From contig NW_026570267.1 in the NCBI RefSeq assembly GCF_019649055.1, positions 1-64,000 on the forward strand: DNA of 64,000 nt, given 5' to 3'. The translations under genes were made by a program, and so were the position numbers. The notes beneath the pieces were generated by a model. The model ran no database searches and was not told the origin of the DNA. It saw only the letters and a list, made by a program, of their open reading frames with translations. Each line of letters starts with the position of its first letter. The stretch's first letter is position 1. This stretch comes from Paramacrobiotus metropolitanus (lineage: Eukaryota; Tardigrada; Eutardigrada; Parachela; Macrobiotidae). Below are positions 19,966 to 38,790 of the stretch, piece by piece.

Positions 19966-22742
19966 ACTGCGCAACTGCATCGCGTGTTCTACGTGTTGAT
20001 GAATGTGTTTTGTAGTACGTGGAATGGATGGAAAATATATTGTACAAGCTGTCTTGTGCTTTTTTTAGTTGGTGTAAGACTGCAACAAGCGCTACGGCGT
20101 TACGGGATTAATGTTGACTAATTATGTGCACCAACATAATCTACGCAACAGCCTTACGAAGCAGTGACCTTATCTTTCTAAATAAGTATCTTCCTCAGAA
20201 TTAACTTATGCTGCAAACACATTACACTGTTTAGTAACATTACAAAACGACAACAATAAATTTGCCTTACTGGGAACGTTTTTAGGAATTGAATACAAGT
20301 TCAGATGAAATTAAACATTTGTCGTTGCCGTCGAACCGATTTCCGACGTTTGATTCTCTAAGGCCCATTAATGCAATTATGTATTTATTGTATGTTCTAC
20401 CATACGTTATTGCAGAAAAAATCTAAAAGTTCGGCCAGGATTATAAGGAATCGTAGATAGCCGCTTACACATACGTAAGATTGATCCGGAATTCGCATTT
20501 CCTTTTATTTAATTATAGACTGGCCTGTGTTATTTTAGTCATGATCATCTTATGTAAGCGCTAAAATAAATGGTAATTAAGCACAGCGAATTTTTTTGCC
20601 GACCGTGATTGCATTGACCAAAGGTGCCATTCCTAATTATGTTCGATAGAGCCGTTGACTTTTGATCTAGACGATTGCTCCTACGCATCGTCAGTTTTGA
20701 ATTATTAAATCTGGATCCGCTCTAGATCTACATGTTCTAAAGACTATGTTGTTTTATGCTCCCTGCTGCTATACACAAAGAATACGTTTTTTGTTATCCG
20801 AATATACGAGTACTGCTGTATTTACGTATAGTTTAAATATTTTTCGTATCTGACTGATATTTAATTTTTTTATACTGCGTCATATCCTAGTACGTACTTA
20901 TGTGTTTAATACCGGCTTCTGTAAATTTATATCGTGGCATTTGAACAGTGACAGCACTACCAGAATTGCGGTTCTCTATAGACTGACAGTACTTGTTCAA
21001 CCAAAATTTTTAGTATGCCCTTTTAATGTTCTAATGAAAATAAGGGTAAATTTAATGTACTAAAATAATCTGCATTAATAGTGTTGCAAACTTGCAATTG
21101 CCCTTCGATCATATATAGGATGACGTATGATTTGACAAATTGTTCTTATGCATCTGACCGCTGGGATCGACCTTAATTATGCAGATTTGTCCTAAATATT
21201 TCTGAATATGAATATGTACAGCTCGTGAACGGGGCGCAGCAGCAAACAACTCAGCACGACTGCCGCAATCAGCTGATCCAAAGGGATCATTTTGGATATT
21301 CTGTCTCTGGATCTCATTTGCCCAGTATAGGAAACTGATTACGCAAATTGGCTGACATGAAAGTATGAATCATGGAGTTGCAAAGTTGTATTTATTGCGC
21401 AGAATATATCTTGACACAAGTAACTGAACACCGGAGGGACAAATCAAAAATGACAGAGCTATTTCCCAGTCAAAACAGCGATATCACGTGTGATGTATAC
21501 AACCAGATTTTGGCACCTGAATTATTAACATTTTTGTAAACCGCGCGCGCAGTATATGCAGTAGAAAAAAACCAGATTAATATTATATATCCCAGCATTG
21601 ACAAACTGCAACATCTAAGCCAATCTATCAACAAAACTGCATGAATACGACTAACTAAAAACCGGGCGATCACATCAAATTTGACTTTCCACTGTATTCC
21701 TTCCACTGGGAATTGGCGTCCAGAATCGCTGTGGGACGATAACGTCGCCGTCTGCAAATATATTACCGTTTAAATGGGGTACGCGAAAAACATGGTAATA
21801 CCGGCTGCGCCGGGGTCACGATGAATAATGTTATTCAGGTCGACAAATGATTGACATTTATGGATCTTCAGTGTTTTCCCTTTTGAGAAGAATTCCAGTA
21901 AATATGTTACGTGAACAGTGTTAAGTGTGATGTTGTATCGGAATGGTAAGAATGCTGCTTCCTGCTCGGCGGTGTTGAACTCGTTACTATTAATATACTA
22001 TGTTTCACTCTATGTGTCCAGCAAAACAACCACGTTTTAAGACCGCGTTTATCACATAAACACCGACATAAAATGTTACGAAACTCTTGACGGATTATAC
22101 TAATTTAGTTAAGCTTTTTTCTAACTGAGGGTGTAGTGAGTGAATGGGTCATTATCATAATGTACTGCCAAGATATGAAAATTGGGGATTTCGTAATCCC
22201 GGATGAATTTAGAATGTACAGGAACCTGCAGATAGGTTACAGACCCAAAAACAGCAAAGACATAATCTACAGCTCAAGTAGTGATATGTCATTTATCATT
22301 GTTGATCTGCAATTCGTTCTGGTTCACTTGAAACCTACTAATATCGAGTTTCATGCTGTAACAGAAATTTGCTAACGTTTTGTATTCCAGCTTTGCATAA
22401 CGGGTTACTGTTTCTTACAGTACGAGTGGTATCCGTTACAGTATTCTTGATCATTAAAAAATTACCTCGTAACCTTGTTAATGTGTTTTCGTAATCCTGA
22501 ATCATCAGTAAAAACTCTTCTATAATATAATATGTTTATTCTGAAGCGACATACTTTTTATGAAAATTTGATGATTATATGTTTCAGAATTTAAATATTT
22601 TGATTTTTTGTGCAGCATTAAGCGTCTGATAGAAATGTTAAATGTGTCTGTGAAAACATGGGTGGTTTAAACTTGTGCATTTAAAAATTACTGCGTATGT
22701 ACAATTAGTAATTATAATTCAATCTCTTTTTTTATGGCAGAA
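19966..22742. other. AT-rich intergenic region
   Basis: I see no exon series, RNA gene or repeat. The longest frame (22136-22375, 79 codons, +) has no splice context or family resemblance. The region separates the ZGPAT copy from the convergent 3' end of the TTBK gene and may hold UTRs of either. Confidence 0.4.
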
Positions 22743-27411
<4,669 letters not shown>

Positions 27412-29048
27412 GATTGGAAAATTTCCTTAGCTAATTAACGACAGTTCCCTGAAGAGGGTTCCTTTAATCAAGACCAGTTCTGCAAGAAGCACGAATATCC
27501 TGAGTAAGAAACCGTCATTGCTAAGCAACATTCAAGAGCCAGTATACGGTAATTTGTGATACTTAGTAATTAAATTTTAATAACTTTGTGAAAGTTTTCC
27601 GATCATTTTCAGATACGTACGCTACTCGCATACGAGTACAAACAAACATTGGATAAAATCACCACGCAGGCAGGTATTGAATCTGACTGCCTTTATTAAA
27701 TTATTGGTGCTTGTTATGAAATGTACGGTAGCCGGTAATTTTTCTAGTCTAGCCGGTAGGTTTTCAAAAGTAATTACTTTTCTAAAAATCAGTCCTTACA
27801 CTCAAATTAACAGAGATACACTCAAAATCGGTTCAGAAATATTAGTTGTTGATCTCAAACTTGCATAATTATTCGCCGAAAAAGTAGCTGGAAGAGTGTT
27901 TAGACCGTCTGAGAAGTTTTCGGCTGTCAACGCGGGACGCATTAACATTTGCTGCAATCCAGTACATGCAGATTGCACGATGATTAATCCTCTAAACGAA
28001 TCATAATCTTTTTGAATCATGCGCGGGAGTTCAAGTTAGAAAAAAACAGCGGCTGGATTCGCGGGGATTAGTAGCATGTTTTGACTCAGTCTTCAATTTG
28101 GCACGGATGTTGACTAGAGTAGTTACAATAGCTAATTTGGCTTTAGCCTTCTCATACTGTATTGTACAACATTCGCTACAATTTGCCACACGCTGACTAT
28201 ATATAGCAGCTGAAAAGAATGCGACATTTTGTAGTATATTATAAAATGTTCATACTTTGTAAGTAACAGTGCCTACCGTACCTTCTTAAAAAAAACCTGT
28301 ACATTACATATACAGAGTAGTGTTTCTTCATAATATTACTTACAAATGCAATATGTGCTTAGCAGACAGGCGATAACAATCACATAACTAAGTACATACT
28401 GGCCATCGTATTTTTTAAAAATGCAAGCGCAGCAAAATGTGAGCCTTATTTAGTCTACATCTTAATTTTGTAAAATCTGGTGATACAAAATCTATTGCCG
28501 GTATCTTTGCGTATCAGACTGACACAGTGCGTAATAAAATTACTTATATACTCGTACTAACCATATATTATGTTGTTTTTCATTGGAAAAAGTTATCGGC
28601 CCTTCGATTTCAATGAAGCATTCAACATTGCAATGGAGAAAGAATCCACTGCCCAATAATTAGAATGATATTAAAAATATTTTACAACATAAAAATGTTT
28701 GTTCTGTAAACATCATTTTCCATCTTCTTACTGATTAGCAATTACTAGAAGTGTTGACCATAGTCCGGCCCATCGTCCCGAGAAATGATGTTCCTGTATG
28801 GTTTCCAGATGCATGATACGCAAGCTATATTATTTACATAGTACTACCATCAAGCCCTTACGCATATTATCTGTAAGTATTTTTATGCTAATAAAAAGTT
28901 TATAGAAATTAAAATAACTGCTAGTATACTGTAATCATTCTGTACAGCACTGAAGCATGCATGCTTTTTTTCAGCTTATGAGACTGATCCACATAATTAA
29001 CGTTTGCCAAACGCACTTACAAAGAGAAAACGCTAGCGTAGTCCACAT
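27412..29048. other. AT-rich upstream region of TTBK
   Basis: No ORF with coding character. The first few hundred bases to the right of 27411 should hold the TTBK promoter and 5' UTR, but no TATA-like or other core element stands out. Confidence 0.35.
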
Positions 29049-29235
29049 TTAAACAAGGAGATTCAGCAGAAGATAAGCCAGCAATATTAGGGATAAAATT
29101 ACAAAAAAGCAAATAATGCAGATGACAGCCCAAGGCACCAGATACATATAACTCCAAAGGTTTAAGGCAACTTTTAACTTCAGCAAAATACAGCACAGCG
29201 CAGACGCTGGTTCAGCGGATGGGATTCTGTTGGGA
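29049..29235 (-). CDS. Candidate terminal exon encoding a hydrophobic C-terminal tail
   Basis: After a possible acceptor (gtacag/ at about 29236) the minus strand reads DPNRIPSAEPASAL and then a long hydrophobic stretch of about 35 residues (including WAVICIICFFVILSLILLAY) ending at TAA. There is no ATG for a self-standing gene. The composition suits a tail-anchored or very small membrane protein. It is a single exon-like piece, so the call is tentative. Confidence 0.25.
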
Positions 29236-29249
29236 TCTGTACTTCGCAC

Positions 29250-32200
29250 GTCAGGTTATTCCGCGTATTTCACGCTAGACACATTGGCGACGCCGATGCA
29301 AGTTCTGATTTAAAAAGCTGGCAGTCCGAAATGATCTGACTAAGCGCCTTACGACTACCGAAAGTAAGTATCTTCCAAAATGCCGAATGTTACGTATGAA
29401 GAGAAGTATAGCGGCGAAAGCAGTACTTATTTCTTTCGCATCCAACCTTCATATACCACTGATTCAGCTCATATCCGCCGACTAATCCCTTACGTGTTGC
29501 CGCATTGGTGCATAACGCAAAGTACTGTACGAAGATTTTTAAAAAGAAGCCAGTAAAAATAAAAATAACTTTGGAAAGCCGATCAGCAGCGGAAGAATCA
29601 TGCCGCTCCGTGGGATTAAATTAACGAGACTTACATATGCAACGTCTAACAGGCGAATATGTAATAACGGTTATGAGGCAACGGTAACTGGACATGCCAG
29701 TTAAACGATACGAAAGATACGCAAACGCATTTACTGATACACAATACGTATTCATTTTCTTTTCTTACTTAATAAAGTAAATAGTTAATGTCAGCCATGT
29801 AATCGCGTGGGATATCGCTATTTGCGTCGCTTATTTCCTTACGCAGTTAAGGTTGTATTTCCTGCAGTGAAAATCTCGGCTGACAGAATGTCCAGTTGCA
29901 AGGCAGATACAGTTTCCACATTTCTCTCAGGTCAAAATTTTCCTGCCCAAAATATTATTACCAGTAACTATTGCTTTTACTGCAACCATAAAAGTGTAGT
30001 TCTAATTATTTGAAATGTACCTTAATTCAGCTAATGTCAAGTTATGCTCACAAACAGTCCATTTGGAAATTGCACACTGCGCGCTGCGGTTGCGCTGACC
30101 GTTTTATTACTGATATGCAAGATACACGATTGCTTGTAACTTGTAATTAATTTATTACTAACCGAGAAAGTAATTTGTTGCCGGCATTGTATAACATTTT
30201 CAGTTTCAACTCAGTAGCAGCATTATTCAACAATCTTTCATCAGTGTGCGCAGTCTTCGCAAAAAAATCAGATTTCGTTCGTTCGCTCAATAAAATCCTT
30301 AATAACTCTATGGCCAGCGGCCATATGGTCACAGTCAGCGCAGCTGCATTTATGGAAACGACAACATTGCCTTTAGCCGTTCAATAAAGTGTCCGCTGTT
30401 TTTAATTTAATCCACTTACCAAAAACGGCTTTTCCCTTTCAGTTACCGCACTGTACAAACAAGGTTATCCAAGCAGCGAGAGGCGATTTTGCATCACGCA
30501 GCATATTCCGAGCTTGCGATATACACATCCACAATTATCCAAACATTGAAGAAAAAACTAGGTCGATCAGATACACTGATGACGGATGTTTTACAGATTT
30601 TCTTTTCGAATGTTCTTCAGCAGACTACGTTAATTTATGAGAGCAAAGTACGTTAACATACTAAAATGTTAGCCTGGGGTTAATTTTTGTCACCAAAATG
30701 CAAAACATGCTCATTACCAAGTCGATGTACTGTAGCATTTTGTTGTCGACTGCAATAACAATTGATGCGCTTTACGATTTCGAGGCAGCACTACATCATT
30801 TGTTTGTACGCCGGTTAATCATTAACAATTCAGCGATTTTCTATTAGAAGAGGCAATTAATAATTAGTTCTATGTACAGTTACACGTGTTTAGGGTATAC
30901 AGATAAGTACTGTCTGGTCAGGCATCGAGGCATTCTGCAAATTCTGATACAGTAATACTAGTATTAAACAGTTTCACGTTTGTGTATTGCAGGAAGAGCA
31001 GTACGAGTATTAATACTCCACCGTATTAAAATATTCTTATTTAACACTGCTTGAATTATCTGGTTTGTTATAAATGCCGGAAACTAAAAGATTTAGTTCT
31101 GAACTGCAGTTTCGTGTACCAAACTTGTTAATGCGGCTGCCTTGTGGCCAAGAGAAGATTACTAATAAATATGCAGAATGTCATCTGAACAAACAAAATT
31201 ATCTTATTTTTCTTGTGGTATTCGAACTAATTCAGAACTGACTGCATTGTTGCTACATTACTCAGGTATTTGATAGTAGCATATCGTTCTTTTGACCGTT
31301 CGGACGAGATCACGAACACGCCAGATAAATGCATGACATAAAGTGTTACCGTTTTGCTCACGTATCTCTTAAGATTTTTGGCAACAATGATATTAATTAA
31401 TAAAATTTGTAGAACTCTATATCCGTTTTCCGTAAACTAAATTAACTGGCTATTATTAAACAATTATCGTGAAGAGCTTGAAGGACTACTAGTGGCGTCT
31501 GCACAACATACTTTTACAATTTATTTAAACCACTGACCTTTATGTGTAACAGTTGCCGGAACTGATATCACAAACTTCTGAATGAACGGTCCTGATATCA
31601 GCGAGAATATTGTACGGTATACTAACTATTCAACAGGAAATTTAGTACTGCGCTAGTCAAGGTACGTAGTTAAGTAGATACGGCACGTGTTTTCCCAGCA
31701 GGCGGTAATCTTAGCAGTTAGTGACTACTCAAAATTGAGTTTCCGTTCATTTACTTTTTACCCGAAGAAATCTGGATCTGCAGGCAATCAAGATATCAGT
31801 GGATTTCTGAATGCACCATTGATGTTACTGTCAATTGCATAAATACTTTGCATATTTAATGGTAATGTTCTTGGTGTATTTGTTGCAAGTGCGCCGCATA
31901 CAAATAAATCTACGTAGTAGATTCAATCTAAATAAAATTATATATTAGGCGCCTGAAATTCTGAATACCATTGTTTAGATTTGATGACAAATCACCGTTT
32001 CAGATACTTACTGATCTGATGCCGGGCCTATATGGGCACTTAGTTGTTTAACCAGACGGTAAATTTTACTTATCACGTCTCTTCACAGGCATGAGTGTTT
32101 TTTTATCTTAACATGTTTGATCCGTTACACTTTCCACTTATCAAAAAGTATCAATACCGCGAACCTTGACAAGCCAATCGATGGTCACTCGCTATGGGCT

Positions 32201-33600
32201 GGTTGGTATCATGACAAAGAAACAAACTGACATAACATTATCTTGTCAATTACCATTGTAAAACTTGCAGTTGTGAGTACGGTACGTAAAGTCCGTTTTG
32301 CTTGGTTTGACAGCTGACCATCATAGTCATAGTTGAATGGGTATTTGCGTCTAATGCTTAAAGCCGGCATGCACATCATAACAATCAGAAGGAGTTGTTA
32401 AAAATTACACGAAGTCTACTTGAGGGTTTTAAATGTAAATAATTCCGCAAGAATCAGGTAAATCAATACTAAGTATGTTCAATATACCATTTTAATTAAA
32501 CCAGTCATTCAGCAGATATTTTGAGTAATTAAATTCTGATAAAAATTGAATCGAAACTTACGAGAAGCAAAAAATTACGCAATTTTGTAACATCGGCACT
32601 GATATATCTGCTATGTGGTTGCATTTTCAGAATGATATTATGATTCAAATTACCGAACTATCCGTACATCGCTTAGCTGATGTGTACAGCTAACAAATAA
32701 TGCAAATGACATAAATTCTGCAATCACTTCTCTACGAATCAAATTTCATAATCCACGTTTGCACTGTTCAACTGAAGCAAATAACGATATACCGAAGCCA
32801 GTTCATACATACATCTGTAATAAATGTTTTACATAATTCTTTACGAAGAATTTATAACTGTATCGCTATGTATACGTATACATATATGGTTAGCAAATAA
32901 AAGAAAGGAAATGTGATACTGCCACTGCGGCAATTCCTACCCACAACTTTTACAATTCAAAGACAGGAAGTTCCAAAAATCATCTATGACAGTTTGTCTT
33001 AATAAGTCGGAGCAATAAGCTATCTGCAGGTCAATATTGACAGTGCGTCGAACTCAATGTTAAGGTTGATTACACGATGTAAACCATCTTCGGCCATGTA
33101 TGCACGCAAACATATGCAGTAGTATGCCGATATGGAAATTGACAAAAATTTTACTGTACCTTTCTGCGGCTTAATTAGATATTACAATGAATACAGAACG
33201 CTTTTTGACTAAAGAATTTCAAAACTGGTATTTTTAAACCTGTATCACTAACACAAAAAGAATACAAAATTATTTCGCGGTGTTTGCTGGAAAAAATAAG
33301 ATCTGATCACCGAGTTACACTGACGTAGAAGGCTAGCACCGTATAATTGTTTTAATATTTATTATATCCATAAGAATTGCTAACAAGATCATTTTGCATG
33401 TTAAGGTTAGCCCAGTAGTGGGATTTGAACACTCGTTAATCAGCCTTGGAAGTGGAACGTGTACATATGGTGTCATTACGCAGCACAAATGTGTGTCGAC
33501 CACTTTCTATGCAGCGGTCCAGTTTGGCGGTATACACTGTGGATTGAAAATGCTCAAACTGGCTTGACTAGTTATATATATTGAGGGGAACATCAATTAA
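29250..33600. other. Gene-poor AT-rich region
   Basis: Over 4 kb I found no exon series, tRNA cloverleaf, inverted repeat pair or satellite. Scattered frames under 90 codons lack splice context. It may be an intergenic region or a long intron of a gene I cannot recognise. Confidence 0.4.
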
Positions 33601-33899
33601 CACCATTCAAAATCTTTGAAACTTGCACACTGCTGTGCCTGCACAACATCCGATAGCTGGCTTACCAGACAAACAGTCTCCTGCGACCCAGTGTGCCGCG
33701 GCAAAGAGTGCCAAGAATCCACCGGAACATCACACGAGTCAAGAGATCATATACATTAACACTCATTGGAATTTTTTTGGACTGATGAGCATATACAGTG
33801 CAGTGGTGGACGAAAAACATATGGGTACGGCCGATCCGGCGAATCATATAGGCGCGTGCATCGCCGGTGTTTATTGGTTATACCGCATCACAAGATTCG

Positions 33900-34140
33900 A
33901 AAGCATTAAAATCCTAAGAAACTGTAAATTTCCCACTGTGCACTGTAGAGCACTTGTGTGCGTTGGATCACCGCGGGTAGTCCAGCGCGCGGCAGATGAA
34001 CCAGGGCGCTCAAGGAATATATACATTCACAGTGGCCGCATAATATGTGGAGCATGCCGCCGCGTGTGCCGCTGTGGATCACGTCGATCTCCTGCGCGCG
34101 GCACACGCTCTCGTAGCCAGTACTTATCCGGGTTTCGCGG
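33900..34140 (-). other. GC3-rich minus-strand stretch, possible exon
   Basis: On the minus strand the frame GYESVCRAQEIDVIHSGTRG uses strongly C/G-ending codons (gac gtg atc cac agc ggc) in an otherwise AT-rich area and stays open for about 70 codons. No clear donor or acceptor pair and no family were found. The plus strand is also open here (33623-34204), but its product is Arg/Cys-rich and looks like the shadow. Confidence 0.2.
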
Positions 34141-34510
34141 TTTCCTTGTGGGATCAGGATTGTATGAAGCGGTGCAGATAACTGGGACTACATTGAAAAA
34201 CTAACTAACTACGCTGTCGTGCACGGCGAGCTTTAATCAATAGCTAAGCGGCGTGTTGGGACGTGCAGTTGATGGTGCGAATATTTGCCGGCCGAGTAGG
34301 TTGGATAGTTGAGACTTGAGAGACGGTACAGGTGCCAATAATAATCAAGCCGCGACGTTGACCAAATGCTTGATCGTAAGAGACACTCTATAAGTCTATC
34401 AGCTGGCGAAAGGAAAACCGGTGGGAACGCTTGCACATTTGCAATGCGCTGCGCCGGCTGTTGTTGGCAACAACGGAAAGTGTGTTAGAGTACTTGCAAC
34501 GCCGAAGAGA

Positions 34511-34519
34511 TCGATATAA
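34511..34519 (+). promoter_or_regulatory. TATA-box candidate
   Basis: GATATAAAAG lies in an AT-poor neighbourhood about 1.3 kb before the LRR gene start and 475 bp before a short ORF. The match to a TATA box is good, but no start site can be tied to it. Confidence 0.25.
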
Positions 34520-34988
34520 AAGATTTTTCCCTAATTGATTTTTACGAGCGTTAACGTTGCAACGGCTCTCAACAGACACACGCACACCGCGGCATTACGC
34601 CAATGCTAACGACATCTTAGTAAAATAGTGGATTTTGCAAAGAAATTTCCGTGCTTGAATACCCGACAATCGCGTGTGTGCACAACACCCGCAACAGACA
34701 ACGACCAACCGGTATGAACATGCCGCTACATATTGTGTTGTCTGTACAGCTGGTGGCCAGTGTACAAGTACATGTGGGTCTTATTTGTCCGCTGAGATTG
34801 ATTCCGCAGCTGCTAATGTTGTCTTTTGCATAATGCACCTTGGCTGCACACATTTGCATACAGTCGCAAATATCTGATTGCCGGACAGTACGGTCGATTG
34901 TTGTGAGTTCTGCAACACGGTTTTGCAGAAAGAACAAACAAATCGCATTCTGTCATCCGTACAGCTCAAGTTGCTTACCATATACAGT

Positions 34989-35135
34989 ATGTCGGGTGAA
35001 AAATCACGACTCCAGCAGAAGAAACCAAAAATTAATTACCGACAGTTTGTTGACATTCGGACCTGGACAGCGCTGATACTTCACGTTGATATAATTATAC
35101 TATTTTGTATCTGCAGGTTCGACATATCACTATAA
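34989..35135 (+). CDS. Short ORF, 48 aa, basic N-terminus plus hydrophobic segment
   Basis: ATG 34989 opens a 48-codon frame: a Lys/Gln-rich start (MSGEKSRLQQKKPKINYRQF) followed by a hydrophobic segment (TALILHVDIIILFCICRF) and a stop. The pattern fits a small single-pass membrane protein. It could instead be a first exon or chance. Confidence 0.25.
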   Translation: MSGEKSRLQQKKPKINYRQFVDIRTWTALILHVDIIILFCICRFDISL

Positions 35136-35819
35136 GTCACAATCTGCAGGCATAGTTGTACAAAGGGAAAATTAATATTGTAAGATTAAGCTTAAGCTGT
35201 TCTTTTGAGTGAAGACGAGAGCAAAAAACATTACTGCATGCATTAAGCCTAACTGCACCTTTACCCGAGGACGCAGTTGGTTTACTTACTGCATTTACAA
35301 CTAAAATTTAATATAATATTATTATTATATAGATATTAGGATATTGCGTTAATTAAGTTTATGCGTGTCCAGTGACCACAGGACTCTGACGTAGTGATGT
35401 AGCAGTGATCATGAATCGCGTTACGGAACTTGTTTATCGTTAAAGTACTGAACGTAAAATGCCAGTTTTTATAGTGAGCTAAATTCTGTTGTAAGAAGCA
35501 GTACTTACTTGTCAGATTGTAAGTAGTATTACTGAGGTTCGAAAATTTAATAATGTACTAAGTTGAGTTGACTCGACTGAAAATATTAGTGCGGTAGCAT
35601 GGTTACCGTTAACGTTTTCTCCTAATCGCAGTTTTTTCGCTTTGATGGTCTTCTAGTTGAGCATAATGTTATTAGTTTGCCAGCGTGACATTACGTACTG
35701 ACTATGTTGCCTTTCGGTTTTCGATATTTTAAAGTTTTAGTGTTGTCGATCGAAGCCATAAGTATATTGTAGTGCAAGCTGTAACAGTGTGCTAGACGGT
35801 AAACATATAATCTGCAACG

Positions 35820-38790
35820 ATGTCGATCTCGAATGACGATTCGGATGAAGGGAAGTCTCCCGTTATACTGTATCGAAGACCTTCAAAGAAAAGCGAAGAT
35901 GCAGCGCGCAAATCTATACAGCGCGAAACACGACCAGCAGTAGTCGGATTGTCCCGCCGTTCACGGTCCCTAAACAAAAGGTCAACCGTAAAACACAATG
36001 TTGAAGGAAACCTACCACCGTCTGCCGTCAGCGCCCAGCCTGCCGAGGTCGTGCAGCAACCCCGTGATGTGGATATTACCACTGTGGGAGCAGTGGCAAT
36101 CCAATTTGATAATAATAGGCCATTAGATGCTCTCAGCATACAGCCGACTGCACAGCTAGTACAGCCGCCTATTACGGACATTAATAGGATTTTAAACGAT
36201 ACAGCCGTATTTCCGGTACGGGATCCGATGCTGATCGAGATCCATGCGCCACCGCCCTATCCTGTGGACTTAATTGATCCCCATCAGCGGCATGTCTCAA
36301 TTACGGCCGCCGATCATCAGCTGGACCGAATAAAGCTGCTGCAGACGGCCGGCACATCCGTTCGGCAGTCGGCCGGCCTAAAGGAAATTAATTTGCACAA
36401 GTTCTTTGTACGCCGACCCAGTGTCCTAACGGAAGCTGCAATGCGACTGACAATCAAAAGAAACTCACAGGATCGGGATCGAGCAAGCACACTGGCTGAT
36501 AGTGCTGCACTGGCAAATGATCTACCAACAGATGCGGCTGAGGCCGAGATATTGGTGTCGGAGCGAAAGGCGCTTCTGGCGGAACTGGAAACGGATGACT
36601 CAAGAAGATTCAAAGATGTCTTAGCGGATATCTTGAAACCAACGTATAAAAAATGGAGTAAATTATGTCAAGAAGAATTCCCTGATGGGATTATGTGGAA
36701 ACCAGATGGAAACTTGGCCGCTTTGGTTATTGCTTATTTTGAGGCTTGCTCGTTAAAGGGAGCAAAATTAAATTTGAAGGTAAGTATCACCAAGTCATCC
36801 TTATGACAGCCTTTACAACAGCTTTGTAAAATAGAAAAAAAAGGTACTTCCTTAAAAAAACCAAGGTAATCATCTGCTACTCTTTCGAAAATTTTAAGTA
36901 ATGCAAAGCAACAAATAATTTACTATAAATAAAGTGATTACACAGCGTTCTACAATGGTCGCCAACAATACAAAAAGGTCTACGTGTGATCACTTCACTT
37001 AAAAATTTAAAAACGGCGCAATAACCTGAACATACGTATTAACATGATTATTAAATGCTTTAAGCTTTAATACGCACTGACAGTAAAAATGCTTTTTTAT
37101 TCAGTGGATTTATTACTATCCGGTAAAGTATAGCTCTGAACCTTAGTTCGTACATCTGTGCATACTACTAGAATTACCAAATCTACGAGTATGTTCTTCA
37201 GAGCTTTTTTATGCGAAATCTCCCACCGGTATTATGGTTGCGGCGAAGTCTGCTGTCGCTGAACATCAGTTTCAACAGTTTCGAGGTAAGAAATAAGCAC
37301 CAAGTGCTCGGACTCAAGCTCGGTCTTACAGTAATTTTAAGTCTTCCTGTAGTACAATTCTTCCTTCTTTGTAGTCTTTCTGCAGTCTAGTAGCTTGAAA
37401 GTTGAAAGTAACCCTTTTGTGATTTGATGCTACTGCCTACTGGTATGCATATCTGCTACAATTTGGTAAACATTTTTTATCCTAGGTGTAGGAGATGCCC
37501 GAATCGCTTTTTCATTTAAAAAAATTAGTCGTCCTGAAAGCTCGCAACAATCCCATTAAGACAATCGGAAACGGAATCCAGAAACTGGAGAATCTTCGCT
37601 ATTTGAGCCTTAGTTTTTGCATGTTCGAAACTTTCCCAGAAAGGTAATCCACAAGTTAGAACCCTTGCAGTGAATTGGATAACTTGGCGGCACGCAAAAA
37701 ATTCTAAACGTAGCATCACGCGAATACGACACGCGGCACGATACGCGGGCGGCGTGCACTCGGTACTGGTAGCTGAAAAAAGTACTATAGTAATCCAGTA
37801 CTGTAAAGCACCGACTAGCGTAGTGCAGTGACTCGTGCTCAGTACTTAGCTGATATTCGCGGCATGGAATCGCAATCAAGTTATAATTTTCTAGTTCTAG
37901 CGGTTTACACGCGTGTTTTTTATTACTGGGCATGTATGTATTCTTCAGCATTTTTGGATTGACCTCATTGGAGATTTTAGACATTTCCTACAATCTGCTC
38001 AATAACATTCCGCGAGACATAATCAAATTGAGGTAATACCGGTATAGCATAGGACCTGTAGTAGCATAGTTATGTTGCAGCCAACGTTAGATTGGATTCG
38101 AAATCCGTTTAGCTTTGGAGACTCTGACAATAATTCCTTTCGTCGGAGGGCACCGCGTCGTGCTTAGAATTATATTACAGTTGCGGAGTTTTTTTTTGTT
38201 TGTTTTGACTTTTCAGGTCCCTTCGAGTACTGAATGTATCCGGTAACATTATGAGCGAACTACCGGCATGTTTGGTGCGCCTTCCCAAACTAGTTAATAT
38301 AATCGCAGCGGACAGCTACGTCACTCTGACATGGGGCCGGAAATCGCCCACTACTAGCCGCCAACTGTGCTCCCTGCAGGAATTATCCGCAGATGCCGTA
38401 GCGGCTTTCCTGACCAATAACGGACTCGAACCGCGGCAGCTGTCATCGGGGGCGCTTCCGCAGCAGGTACAAAAGATTCTTCATACCGCACATACGTGTG
38501 AATGGTGCAGTGGGTGCCGATTCGGACACGGGCACGAACTGGTCAAGGCGGAAAATTTACGGCGGTTGCGGTTTGCCTCGTTGGTCATCAAGTATCAGGT
38601 GTGCGAGCGGTGTTGCAGTAATCCCTACCGGGTGTTCAGTGCAAAGGATCTGGAACGCTATATAAATGCCGGATTGAAGGAACTGGAGAAAATGGAAAGA
38701 AATGAAAAAGATAAAAGAGAACGCGAGAACACCGTTAAAAGAATCAAAAAATCTTTGAAAAGCAAAAGAAATACCAGTCAGTCTGTGTAG
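35820..38790 (+). CDS. Leucine-rich-repeat protein with C-terminal cysteine cluster, complete five-exon gene
   Basis: Exons 35820-36779, 37202-37285, 37492-37643, 37949-38032 and 38217-38790 join in frame with consensus borders to give 617 residues. Residues 1-250 are disordered and Ser/Arg/Pro-rich, followed by a helical stretch to 320. Residues about 325-460 hold roughly five LRRs (LLSLNISFNSFEEMPESL; LVVLKARNNPIKTI; LRYLSLSFCMFETFPE; LEILDISYNLLNNIP; LRVLNVSGNIMSELP), typical of intracellular short-type LRRs. A cysteine cluster (CEWCSGC near 520, CERCC near 555) probably binds zinc. The tail (LKELEKMERNEKDKRER) is a basic helix. There is no signal peptide or TM segment, so it should be cytosolic or nuclear. 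It resembles small LRRC proteins with Cys-rich ends, but I cannot name the orthologue. The start is the only ATG before the first LRR-linked frame with an upstream stop. Confidence 0.85.

Noticed and set aside
33405-33440. tRNA-like box sequences (minus-strand GTTCAAATCC, plus-strand TAGCCCAGTAGTGG)
   Set aside because: On neither strand can the acceptor, D and T stems be paired into a cloverleaf; the T stem mismatches at several positions.
33623-34204. 193-codon plus-strand ORF
   Set aside because: It has no ATG at its start and no splice context, and its Arg/Cys-rich end mirrors a better minus-strand frame; not called as a gene.
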